This document shows, piece after piece, positions 1 through 5,306 of a DNA stretch of 7,831 bases. A model generated the notes under the pieces. It had not been told where the DNA came from. It was given only the letters and a program-made list of their open reading frames with translations, and did not search any database. The position numbers and the translations under genes were made by a program. Numbering within the stretch: position 1 is the stretch's first letter; each line of letters starts with the position of its first letter. The DNA comes from an uncultured bacterium (lineage in GTDB: Bacteria > Krumholzibacteriota > Krumholzibacteriia > LZORAL124-64-63): positions 1 through 7,831 of the forward strand of contig CAINDZ010000606.1 of the NCBI GenBank assembly GCA_903847545.1, in the 5' to 3' direction.

Positions 1-373
1 AGGCGATCCACTGCCCGTCCGGGCTGAAGCGCGGCTGCATGTCCCACTGCACGCCCTCGGCGATGCACCGGACCTGCGACCCGTCGGCCGAGCCGGCGAT
101 CGGCATCGTGTAGATGTCGCCCAGCAGGTCGAACACGATCGTCGCGCCGTCGGGCGACACGTCCACCGACATCCAGGTACCGGTGTCGACGTCGAGCGGC
201 GCGTCGTGCCAGCCCCAGCCGCCGTGGCTGCCGTCGGAAGGCGGGTTGGCGACATCCCACTTCGCGGAAGTGGCAGACGAGTCCGCCGTCGCCGGCGCCG
301 CCGCCGCCGCCCCAGCGGCAGCGCTCCACGAAAGGCAGGTCGACAGCAGGACGAGGACGGCGAATCTGCGCAT
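1..373 (-). CDS. Exported amidohydrolase with N-terminal TolB/PD40-like beta-propeller (5'-partial gene, N-terminus only)
   Basis: The first 124 codons of a secreted protein; the rest lies beyond the left edge. The start is the ATG at 373, preceded by GGAGG with a 5-base gap. Residues 1-30 form a signal peptide (MRRF, hydrophobic LVLLSTCLSW, then an Ala-rich stretch), so the product is exported. After it come the segment KWDVANPP and a conserved block reading TWMSVDVSPDGATIVFDLLG then DIYTMPIAG, followed by WDMQPRFSPDGQWIA. The SPDG repeats are PD40/WD40-like blades as in TolB. This exact block order is, from memory, typical of the large (about 1000-residue) periplasmic proteins that carry a propeller followed by a metal-dependent amidohydrolase domain. 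The catalytic domain is not in the window, so the amidohydrolase part is inferred from family resemblance; a stand-alone propeller or a propeller-peptidase is the alternative. It has its own promoter and leader downstream of the glycosylase gene. Confidence 0.75.
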   Translation of the reverse strand, partial: MRRFAVLVLLSTCLSWSAAAGAAAAAPATADSSATSAKWDVANPPSDGSHGGWGWHDAPLDVDTGTWMSVDVSPDGATIVFDLLGDIYTMPIAGSADGSQVRCIAEGVQWDMQPRFSPDGQWIA

Positions 374-397
374 GGAAGCCTCCAGCCGGGATGTTCG

Positions 398-418
398 GCG
401 ACCGCCGGTTGCGGTCGC
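398..418 (-). repeat. Perfect 8-bp inverted repeat in the amidohydrolase leader
   Basis: GCGACCGC (398-405) and GCGGTCGC (411-418) are exact reverse complements with a 5-base loop. The hairpin would sit in the leader RNA between the predicted promoter and the ribosome binding site. No T run follows it on either strand, so it is not a standard intrinsic terminator for the upstream glycosylase gene. It could be an operator or a leader structure, or chance in GC-rich DNA. Confidence 0.4.
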
Positions 419-442
419 GCGGCACAAGTCGACAAGCTCGGC

Positions 443-471
443 AGTATAGCCGGGATGGACGGGGCCGTCGA
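443..471 (-). promoter_or_regulatory. Predicted sigma-70-type promoter of the amidohydrolase gene
   Basis: Reading the minus strand, TCGACG (466-471, four of six matches to TTGACA) is separated by 17 bases from TATACT (443-448, five of six matches to TATAAT). It lies about 70 bases upstream of the amidohydrolase ATG and just past the stop of the glycosylase gene, in the only non-coding gap available. Such a good -10 is rare in DNA this GC-rich. This is a prediction from pattern only. Confidence 0.5.
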
Positions 472-479
472 GGGAACCG

Positions 480-1478
480 CTACCGCGCCTGCAGCGCGTC
501 CACCAGCGCCCGCAGCCGCCGCACGTCGTCCCACGTGTCGCGCTTCCAGCCCGGGTTGCGCAGCAGCGCCGCCGGGTGGTAGGTCACCGTCACGGGGATG
601 CCTGCGTAGAAGTGGACTGCGCCGCGCAGCTTGCCCAGCGAGGCCTCGGTGCCAAGCAGCGTCTGCCCGGCCACGCGGCCGAGGCAGCAGATGGCGCGCG
701 GCCGCAGGATCGCCAACTGGCGCCTGAGGTGCGGCTCGCACTGCTCGACCTCGGCCGGCAGCGGGTCGCGGTTCCCGGGCGGGCGGCACTTGAGGATGTT
801 GCAGATGTAGACGTCGTCGCGCCCATAGCCGATCGCGCCGATGATCTTCGTCAGCAGCTGCCCGCTGCGCCCGACGAACGGCTCGCCCTGCAGGTCCTCG
901 TCCTGCCCCGGCGCCTCGCCGATGAAGACCAGGTCGGCGTCGGGATTGCCCGCGCCGAAGACGGTGTGGGTGCGCGTCGCGTTCAATGCGCACTTCGTGC
1001 AGGGCAGCACCTCGGCGCACAGCGCGGCCAGCGCCGCGGCCTTGTCGCCGCCGTGCGCGGCCAGCAGCGGGTCCGGCGGCAGCCTGCCGCCCGTGGGCAC
1101 GCCCTCGCGGTCGATCAGCGCCAGCGCCCCGGCGACGAAGGCCGCGCAGGCGGCGGCGAACGCCGGGTCGCTCGCGGCGGGCGCGTTGGACGCGTCCTCC
1201 GGTCGGGACGCGACGAGGACCTTGGGCGCCACATGCGCATCGGGTGACGCGGGCACGGGTGCGGTCGCAGACACGGGCGCAGCCGCGGCGGCCGGCGCGA
1301 CAGGCGCGGCCGGCGGCGCGGGCGCCGCAGCCAGGGCCGCCGCCATCTCCGGCGCAACGGCCCCGTCGTCCAGGAACCAGGCCGGCGCGCGGGTGTCGTT
1401 CTGGCGGATCCAGGCGAGCAGGTCGCCGGCGATCGCCGGCAGGGAATCGGGCGTGTCGTCGCGCGGGTGACTGGACAT
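480..1478 (-). CDS. Uracil-DNA glycosylase, family 4 (iron-sulfur type)
   Basis: Removes uracil from DNA as the first step of base excision repair. The catalytic domain is residues about 155-332 (332 aa in all). Four cysteines fit the 4Fe-4S cluster of family 4: C160 and C163 (CTKC), C231 (LKCRPP) and C247 (QCEPH). Motif A is GEAPGQDED (187-195) and the DNA-binding motif is HPAALLRNP (301-309). The N-terminal 150 residues are not part of the enzyme fold: a short helical segment (DLLAWIRQNDTRAPAWFLDDG) is followed by a long Ala/Pro-rich linker. I chose the ATG at 1478, one base after the coaBC stop, with a weak GGTGGG upstream; a GTG at 1490 would add four residues and overlap coaBC but has no ribosome binding site. 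It is the last gene of the likely rpoZ-coaBC-udg transcript. Family assignment is firm. Confidence 0.93.
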   Translation of the reverse strand: MSSHPRDDTPDSLPAIAGDLLAWIRQNDTRAPAWFLDDGAVAPEMAAALAAAPAPPAAPVAPAAAAAPVSATAPVPASPDAHVAPKVLVASRPEDASNAPAASDPAFAAACAAFVAGALALIDREGVPTGGRLPPDPLLAAHGGDKAAALAALCAEVLPCTKCALNATRTHTVFGAGNPDADLVFIGEAPGQDEDLQGEPFVGRSGQLLTKIIGAIGYGRDDVYICNILKCRPPGNRDPLPAEVEQCEPHLRRQLAILRPRAICCLGRVAGQTLLGTEASLGKLRGAVHFYAGIPVTVTYHPAALLRNPGWKRDTWDDVRRLRALVDALQAR

Positions 1479-1479
1479 C

Positions 1480-2760
1480 TCAGCGCCCACCGGCGCCGGC
1501 TGCCGCCAGCTGCGCGAGCAGCGCGGGCGCCAGCGCGTCCTTCCGCTGCGACCCGCTGCGCCACAGCTCGCCGCCGGGCCCCAGCAGGATCACCTCGTGC
1601 GCCACGTCGCCGAAGCCCGAGCCCGCGGCCGCGGGGTTGTTGGCGACGATGAAGTCGAGCCCCTTCGCGCGCAGCTTGCCCATCGCGCGCCCGACAACGT
1701 CCTCGGTCTCGAGCGCGAAGCCGACCACCTTGACTCCGCCCGCGCGGTGGCGCGGCACGACCTCACCCAGGATGTCGGGATTGCGGACCATGCGCAGCGA
1801 CCACTCGTCGCCCAGCACGTCCTTCTTCAGCTTGCCGGCCGCCGGCTCGGCCGGCGTGAAGTCGGCCACCGCGGCGCACATGACCAGCCAGTCGGCGCCC
1901 GCGGCCAGCGCGGTGTCGACGGCCTCGGCCATCTGCCGACCGGTTTCCACGTGCACGACGCCGGCCATCCCGCGCGGCACCGGCAGCGCCACCGGCCCGC
2001 TCACGAGCGTCACCAGCGCGCCCTCGCGCGCGGCCGCCGCCGCCAGCGCGTAGCCCATGGCGCCGGTGCTGCGGTTGGCGACGAAGCGCACGGGATCGAT
2101 GGGCTCGCAGGTCGGGCCCGCCGTCACGACGACGCGCCGCCCCTGCCAGGCGCCGCCGCCGGTCGCCACCGGGGCCGCGGCCTCGTCCGGCGCGCGCGTC
2201 GGCAACCCGGCCGCCACCTCGCGCACCACCGCGAGGATCTCCTCCGGCTCGGCCATGCGCCCTTCGTCGCTGGTGCCGCAGGCCAGGAAGCCCTCGCCCG
2301 GCCCCACGAAGCGCACACCGCGCCCGAGCAACGTCTCGCGCACCGCGCGCGTGGCCGCATGCCGCCACATGTTGTCGTTCATCGCCGGCGCCATCACGAC
2401 CGGGCCGGGGAACGCGAGCAGCAGCGTCGAGACCATGTTGTCGGCCAGCCCGCCGGCCGCCTTGGCCATCGTGTTGGCCGTCGCCGGCGCCACCACCGCG
2501 ATGTCGGCCCAGCGCGCGTACTGGATGTGGTCCAGCGCCGCGGTGCCGCGCTCGCCCCACAGGTCGATTGCCACAGGCGCGCCGGTCAGCACCTCGAACG
2601 TCATCGGGCTGACGAAGCGCGTCGCCGCGTCGGTCATCGCGCAGCGCACGGAAAAGCCCGCCTGCACGAGCAGGCGGGCCAGGTAGCAACTCTTGTAGGC
2701 GGCGATGCCGCCGGTGACCAGCAGCAGGATGCGCGGGCTGGTGCCGGGCGCGCCGGCCAT
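1480..2760 (-). CDS. coaBC: Bifunctional phosphopantothenoylcysteine decarboxylase / phosphopantothenate-cysteine ligase
   Basis: Catalyses two consecutive cytosolic steps of coenzyme A synthesis: ligation of cysteine to 4'-phosphopantothenate (CoaB) and FMN-dependent decarboxylation to 4'-phosphopantetheine (CoaC). At 426 aa it has the usual full length. The CoaC domain is residues about 8-185, with the flavin-binding start TGGIAAYK (16-23), the catalytic His in LDHIQYARWAD (H78), the substrate clamp APAMNDNMW (124-132) and the flap cysteine in ACGTSDEGRM (C161). The CoaB domain runs from about 207 to the end: VVVTAGPTCEPIDPVR, then FVANRSTGAMG, VADFTP (298-303) with the conserved lysine run K-L-K-K (310-313), NPDIL and IVANNP. 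The ATG at 2760 lies three bases after the rpoZ stop, with GAGG at the end of rpoZ as ribosome binding site, so the two are probably translationally coupled. All key residues appear present. Confidence 0.97.
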   Translation of the reverse strand: MAGAPGTSPRILLLVTGGIAAYKSCYLARLLVQAGFSVRCAMTDAATRFVSPMTFEVLTGAPVAIDLWGERGTAALDHIQYARWADIAVVAPATANTMAKAAGGLADNMVSTLLLAFPGPVVMAPAMNDNMWRHAATRAVRETLLGRGVRFVGPGEGFLACGTSDEGRMAEPEEILAVVREVAAGLPTRAPDEAAAPVATGGGAWQGRRVVVTAGPTCEPIDPVRFVANRSTGAMGYALAAAAAREGALVTLVSGPVALPVPRGMAGVVHVETGRQMAEAVDTALAAGADWLVMCAAVADFTPAEPAAGKLKKDVLGDEWSLRMVRNPDILGEVVPRHRAGGVKVVGFALETEDVVGRAMGKLRAKGLDFIVANNPAAAGSGFGDVAHEVILLGPGGELWRSGSQRKDALAPALLAQLAAAGAGGR

Positions 2761-2763
2761 GGC

Positions 2764-3006
2764 CTAGACCTCGACCTCGGTTTCCTTCTCCAGGCGGGCC
2801 AGGCGGGCGCGTTCCTTGGTGTCGAAGTGCTCGACCTTGCCGTCCATCAGCCGCTGCACGGCCAGCGTCGTGATCTTGCCCGGCAGCGCCACGTTGAACA
2901 TGCGGGCGCGCTCGTTCAGGCGACGGGCTTCCATGGCGGCCACCTTGATGGCGGCGAACTTGTTCGGAATGATGGCAGTGACCTTCTGGCGCGGAATGTA
3001 GGTCAT
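2764..3006 (-). CDS. rpoZ: DNA-directed RNA polymerase omega subunit
   Basis: An 80-residue omega subunit, which helps assemble and stabilise the beta' subunit of RNA polymerase. The match is NKFAAIKVAAMEARRLNE (residues 15-32), corresponding to the conserved N-R/K-F...VAA-R-AR-L helix, then GKITTLAVQRLMDGKVEH, corresponding to the K-x-T-x-x-A-L...G helix. The C-terminus is charged (KERARLARLEKETEVEV). I chose the ATG at 3006 (MTYIPRQKV), which has GAGG eight bases upstream; the open frame extends further back to 3153 but that extension shows no conservation-like sequence. Family identity is supported strongly by position directly upstream of coaBC, the standard neighbour. It is separated from gmk, its usual upstream neighbour, by about 1.7 kb of inserted genes and has its own predicted promoter. 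Confidence 0.88.
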   Translation of the reverse strand: MTYIPRQKVTAIIPNKFAAIKVAAMEARRLNERARMFNVALPGKITTLAVQRLMDGKVEHFDTKERARLARLEKETEVEV

Positions 3007-3087
3007 GTACCTATCCTCACGGCTGGGGGCTGGCTTGCCGACACGACGGCGTTGCCCACGGTTCCCTGGGCTGCTGGCAAGCGTCCC

Positions 3088-3115
3088 AAGATAGCCGATG
3101 GTGGCGGTTTGGCAA
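3088..3115 (-). promoter_or_regulatory. Predicted sigma-70-type promoter of the rpoZ-coaBC-udg operon
   Basis: On the minus strand TTGCCA (3110-3115, five of six matches to TTGACA) is followed after 16 bases by TATCTT (3088-3093, four of six matches to TATAAT). The expected start of transcription is near 3081, giving a leader of about 75 bases before the rpoZ ATG. It lies in the 239-base gap between flagellin and rpoZ, where a new promoter is needed because the rest of the housekeeping cluster is interrupted upstream. Pattern-based prediction. Confidence 0.5.
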
Positions 3116-3155
3116 GGACTGCCTGCGGCAAGCAGGGCCACAGCCGAAGCCAAGG

Positions 3156-3181
3156 TGATTTATTTCAATGATTTATATCGA
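3156..3181. repeat. AT-rich 13-bp tandem repeat between flagellin and rpoZ
   Basis: Two adjacent copies, TGATTTATTTCAA (3156-3168) and TGATTTATATCGA (3169-3181), agree at 11 of 13 positions. They form an AT-rich island in otherwise very GC-rich DNA. The island lies about 40 bases upstream of the predicted rpoZ -35 element and about 65 bases beyond the flagellin stop. It has no hairpin plus T-run structure, so it is not an obvious terminator. A regulator or nucleoid-protein site is possible but unproven. Confidence 0.55.
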
Positions 3182-3245
3182 TTTCGACCCCGCCCCGCCG
3201 CAGGGCCCGCTGCAGCCCCGGGGCTCGGTCCCGCGCTCCAAAGCC

Positions 3246-4088
3246 CTAGCGGGAGATCCCCATCAACTGCAGCGCCAGCGCAGGTTGCCGGCTGGCCTGC
3301 GTCACCATCGCGACGGCCATCTGCTGCAGGATCTGCGCGCTCGTCAGCTCGCTCATCTCGGCGGCGTAGTCCACGTCCCGGATGCGGCTGTCGGCCGCCG
3401 ACAGGTTCTCCTGCTGGATGCCCATCATGCGGATCGCCGACTCCAGCCGGCTCTGGGTGGCGCCGAATCCCGCGCGCCCGGCGCTGACCAGGCGCAGGGC
3501 GGTCTCGATGGCGTCCAGCGGCTGCACCGCCCACGAGGCCGGGTTGCCCGACAGCGTCACGTGGTCCAGCCCCAGCCCGGCCGCCGTGTACGAACTGCCC
3601 AGCGCGACGTCGATCTGCGAGCCCGGTTCCGAGCCGGTCCCCACCTGGATGCCCGCGTTGCCGCCCGAGCCGTCCAGCAGGTATCGCCCGTTGAACTCGG
3701 TCGTCTGCGCGATGCGGTCGATCTCCTCGACCAGCGCCCCGAACTCCTGGTTGAGGTAGCCGCGCTGCTCGTTCGAGACCGTGCCGGTCATCGCCTGCTG
3801 GGCCAGCTCGCGCAGCCTGACGATGAGGTCGGATGTCGCGCCCAGCGCCCCCTCGCCGATCTGGGCCATCGAGATGCCGTCACCCGCATTGCGGATGCCG
3901 ACGTCGAGCGCGCGGATCTTCGCGCGCAGCTTCTCGGACATGGCGAAACCTGCGGGATCATCGGCGGACCGGTTGATGCGCAGGCCGCTGCTCAGCCGCT
4001 CGATCGAGCGGTTCACGCGCGCCGTCGCATTGGCGAGGTGACGCATGGCGGTCATCGCCGCCACATTGGTCCCGATGCGTATGCCCAC
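3246..4088 (-). CDS. Flagellin (compact, D0/D1 only)
   Basis: Structural subunit of the flagellar filament, exported through the flagellar type III apparatus and polymerised outside the cell. The 280 residues consist of the conserved N-terminal D0/D1 helices (1-140) and C-terminal D1/D0 helices (about 190-280) joined by a short, Gly-rich beta region, with almost no variable D2/D3 domain. Diagnostic stretches are IERLSSGLRINRSADDPAG (29-47), RNAGDGISMAQIGEGAL (66-82), TTEFNGRYLLDG (129-140), FGATQSRLESAI (208-219) and NLSAADSRIRDVDYAAEM (228-245). I chose the GTG at 4088, giving the usual flagellin start (GIRIGTNVAAM), because GGAAGGA lies nine bases upstream; the ATG at 4106 lies before that site and adds six atypical residues. 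The C-terminus ends ALQLMGISR rather than the common SLL-type end. No other flagellar gene is in the window, so partners must lie elsewhere. A sigma-28-type promoter precedes it. Confidence 0.93.
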   Translation of the reverse strand: MGIRIGTNVAAMTAMRHLANATARVNRSIERLSSGLRINRSADDPAGFAMSEKLRAKIRALDVGIRNAGDGISMAQIGEGALGATSDLIVRLRELAQQAMTGTVSNEQRGYLNQEFGALVEEIDRIAQTTEFNGRYLLDGSGGNAGIQVGTGSEPGSQIDVALGSSYTAAGLGLDHVTLSGNPASWAVQPLDAIETALRLVSAGRAGFGATQSRLESAIRMMGIQQENLSAADSRIRDVDYAAEMSELTSAQILQQMAVAMVTQASRQPALALQLMGISR

Positions 4089-4097
4089 CCTGCCGGT

Positions 4098-4104
4098 TCC
4101 TTCC
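4098..4104 (-). promoter_or_regulatory. Ribosome binding site that fixes the flagellin GTG start
   Basis: GGAAGGA on the minus strand ends nine bases before the GTG at 4088. It lies inside the codons that would be used if translation began at the ATG at 4106, and so favours GTG as the true start. The resulting N-terminus matches the family start. Confidence 0.7.
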
Positions 4105-4114
4105 ATTGCCGACG

Positions 4115-4137
4115 CCGCCCCCCGGGGGAGCGGGCGG
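4115..4137 (-). repeat. GC-only inverted repeat in the flagellin leader
   Basis: CCGCCC (4115-4120) pairs with GGGCGG (4132-4137); a competing inner palindrome CCCCCGGGGG lies at 4119-4128. It falls between the predicted sigma-28 start of transcription and the ribosome binding site, so the leader RNA could fold strongly just before the start codon. It may be a translational control or stability element, or simple GC-rich chance. Confidence 0.3.
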
Positions 4138-4158
4138 GGATCCATTCCCGCACCGTCG

Positions 4159-4186
4159 TTTTCGGCAGGAAAGCCCGGGAACTTGA
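4159..4186 (-). promoter_or_regulatory. Predicted sigma-28 (FliA) promoter of flagellin
   Basis: The minus strand reads TCAAGTTC (4179-4186), 12 bases, then GCCGAAAA (4159-4166). The FliA consensus is TAAAGTTT-N11-GCCGATAA, so the -35 matches at six of eight positions and the -10 at seven of eight, with one extra spacer base. It sits between the stop of the membrane-protein gene and the flagellin start, giving a leader of about 60 bases. Place and sequence agree with late-class flagellar control. Confidence 0.7.
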
Positions 4187-4213
4187 GGCGGCCACCGCAC
4201 CCGGCCTTCGCCC

Positions 4214-4594
4214 TCAACCGGCGCCGGGCCCCTTCCGGGGGTCGTCGGCCAGCATGAGCAGCACCAGCAGGCAGCCACACAGGACGAGGTCGCCCCCGGC
4301 CTGGATCAACTCGGCCCGTTCGTAGGGTGACCCCGACCGGCTGACCAGCGACGCCAGCACGAAGAGCCCGTCCCACAGGCCCGACACCACCGCCACCGCG
4401 CCGGCCAGCCAATAGCCCCAGCGTCGCCGCTCGATCAGGCCGTAGCAGGCGATCAGGGCCAGCCCCGCCAGCACGATGCCGCCGACGCGCAGCGACACCA
4501 ACAACACCACGGCATGGGCGCCGCACACGAAGGGCAGGCCCCAGCGGGCGCGCTCGGCCTGCGTCGGGGGTCGACGGGTGGCGGGCTGTTCCAT
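4214..4594 (-). CDS. Small integral membrane protein of unknown function (four predicted helices)
   Basis: I do not recognise a family. The 126-residue protein has a polar N-terminus (MEQPATRRPPTQAERARWG) followed by four hydrophobic stretches: LPFVCGAHAVVLLVSL, VGGIVLAGLALIACYGLI, YWLAGAVAVVSGLWDGLFVL and GGDLVLCGCLLVLLMLA. Short charged loops (ERRRWG; SRSGSPYERAELIQ) separate them, and a short polar tail (DDPRKGPGAG) ends it. Positive residues after helix 2 suggest that loop is cytoplasmic. The start chosen is the ATG at 4594, with AGGA eight bases upstream; ATGs at 4603 (129 aa) and 4636 (140 aa) are alternatives. It lies between gmk and flagellin on the same strand. The flagellin promoter begins right after its stop, so it is probably not a required part of the flagellin transcript. 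That it is a gene rests on its clear membrane pattern and codon use, not on homology. Confidence 0.65.
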   Translation of the reverse strand: MEQPATRRPPTQAERARWGLPFVCGAHAVVLLVSLRVGGIVLAGLALIACYGLIERRRWGYWLAGAVAVVSGLWDGLFVLASLVSRSGSPYERAELIQAGGDLVLCGCLLVLLMLADDPRKGPGAG

Positions 4595-4686
4595 CTCCGG
4601 CATCCTGGCGGCATCATCGATCGTGGCACACCGCATGAGGCGCGCGACGGCGCCCCGTCCTGCAGGTAACAGCGTCAGCGGGGAGG

Positions 4687-4704
4687 AAAACCGGCAAGCG
4701 CCGG
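4687..4704 (-). terminator. Short possible intrinsic terminator after gmk
   Basis: Ten bases after the gmk stop the minus strand reads GCCGGC-type stem CCGGC, loop GCTT, GCCGG, then TTTT. The stem is only five base pairs and the T run only four, so termination may be partial. Its place just past gmk and before the membrane-protein gene supports a boundary between the yicC-gmk transcript and the insert. Confidence 0.4.
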
Positions 4705-4713
4705 CATGCGGGC

Positions 4714-5292
4714 TCAGGCCAGGGGCGGCACGCCGCGCGCGCGGCAGCCCTCGGCGGCCAGGATGGCGGCCAGGCGGTCCACGGCGGCCTCGACGGTGTC
4801 GTTGGTGACCCAGTAGCGGTAGCGCGGGGCGAACCCGACCTCGTGGCGCGCGTTGCGCAGCCGGGTGGCGATGGCCTCCTCGGACTCGGTGCCGCGGGCG
4901 CGCAGCCGGCGCTCGAGCTCGTCCCACGACGGCGGGAACAGGAACACCGACACCAGCTCGTCGCCGAACTGCCCCAGCACGTTCACGCCGCCCTGCACGT
5001 CGATGTCCAGCACGGGGATCTTGCCGGCCGCCTCCATCTCCGCCAGGCGCGAGCGTCGCGTGCCGTAGCGGTGCAGGTGCACGGGCGCCCACTCGACGAA
5101 GGCGTCGGCGGCGACCAGGCGGTCGAACGCGGCATCGTCGACGAAGTCGTACTCCCGCCCGTCGACCTCGCCGGGGCGGATGGGCCGCGTGGTCGACGAC
5201 ACCGAGAACGCCAGGCGCGGGTCGCGCCCGAGCAGCGTGTTGATGACGGTGCCCTTGCCCGCGCCCGAAGGCCCCGTGACCAGCAGGATCAT
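4714..5292 (-). CDS. gmk: Guanylate kinase
   Basis: Cytosolic enzyme converting GMP and ATP to GDP and ADP in purine nucleotide synthesis. The 192 residues are the usual length for a bacterial enzyme. The P-loop is GPSGAGKGT (7-15); the GMP-binding region is SSTTRPIRPGEVDGREYDFV (32-51) with E67 and the YGT motif (76-78); LDIDVQG (95-101) is the Asp-containing strand; RLRARG (129-134) and RLRNA (144-148) supply lid and ATP-side arginines. One oddity is VHLHRYGT at 71-78, where most relatives have GN or GH before the Y-Y-G-T-like segment; the nucleotide-contacting Tyr and Thr are kept. The ATG at 5292 follows GGGGGTGG and lies 14 bases after the yicC stop, the classic yicC-gmk arrangement. Confidence 0.97.
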   Translation of the reverse strand: MILLVTGPSGAGKGTVINTLLGRDPRLAFSVSSTTRPIRPGEVDGREYDFVDDAAFDRLVAADAFVEWAPVHLHRYGTRRSRLAEMEAAGKIPVLDIDVQGGVNVLGQFGDELVSVFLFPPSWDELERRLRARGTESEEAIATRLRNARHEVGFAPRYRYWVTNDTVEAAVDRLAAILAAEGCRARGVPPLA

Positions 5293-5306
5293 GCCGCCAC
5301 CCCCGC

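Noticed and set aside
3007..3153. N-terminal extension of rpoZ back to 3153
   Set aside because: Omega subunits are short, the ATG at 3006 has GAGG at good spacing, and the extension would overlap the predicted promoter.
1597..3171. A 524-codon open frame on the plus strand across coaBC and rpoZ
   Set aside because: It is antisense to clearly recognised genes, has an Arg/His/Gly/Ala-rich composition with no fold-like pattern, and arises because GC-rich DNA has few stop codons.
3214..3225. AGCCCCGGGGCT palindrome after flagellin as an intrinsic terminator
   Set aside because: It has no loop and no following T run. I see no convincing terminator in this gap.
4089..4526. Upstream extension of flagellin, including the ATG at 4106
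   Set aside because: The extension is a wrong-frame reading of the membrane-protein gene and promoter. The ATG at 4106 precedes the ribosome binding site that serves the GTG at 4088.
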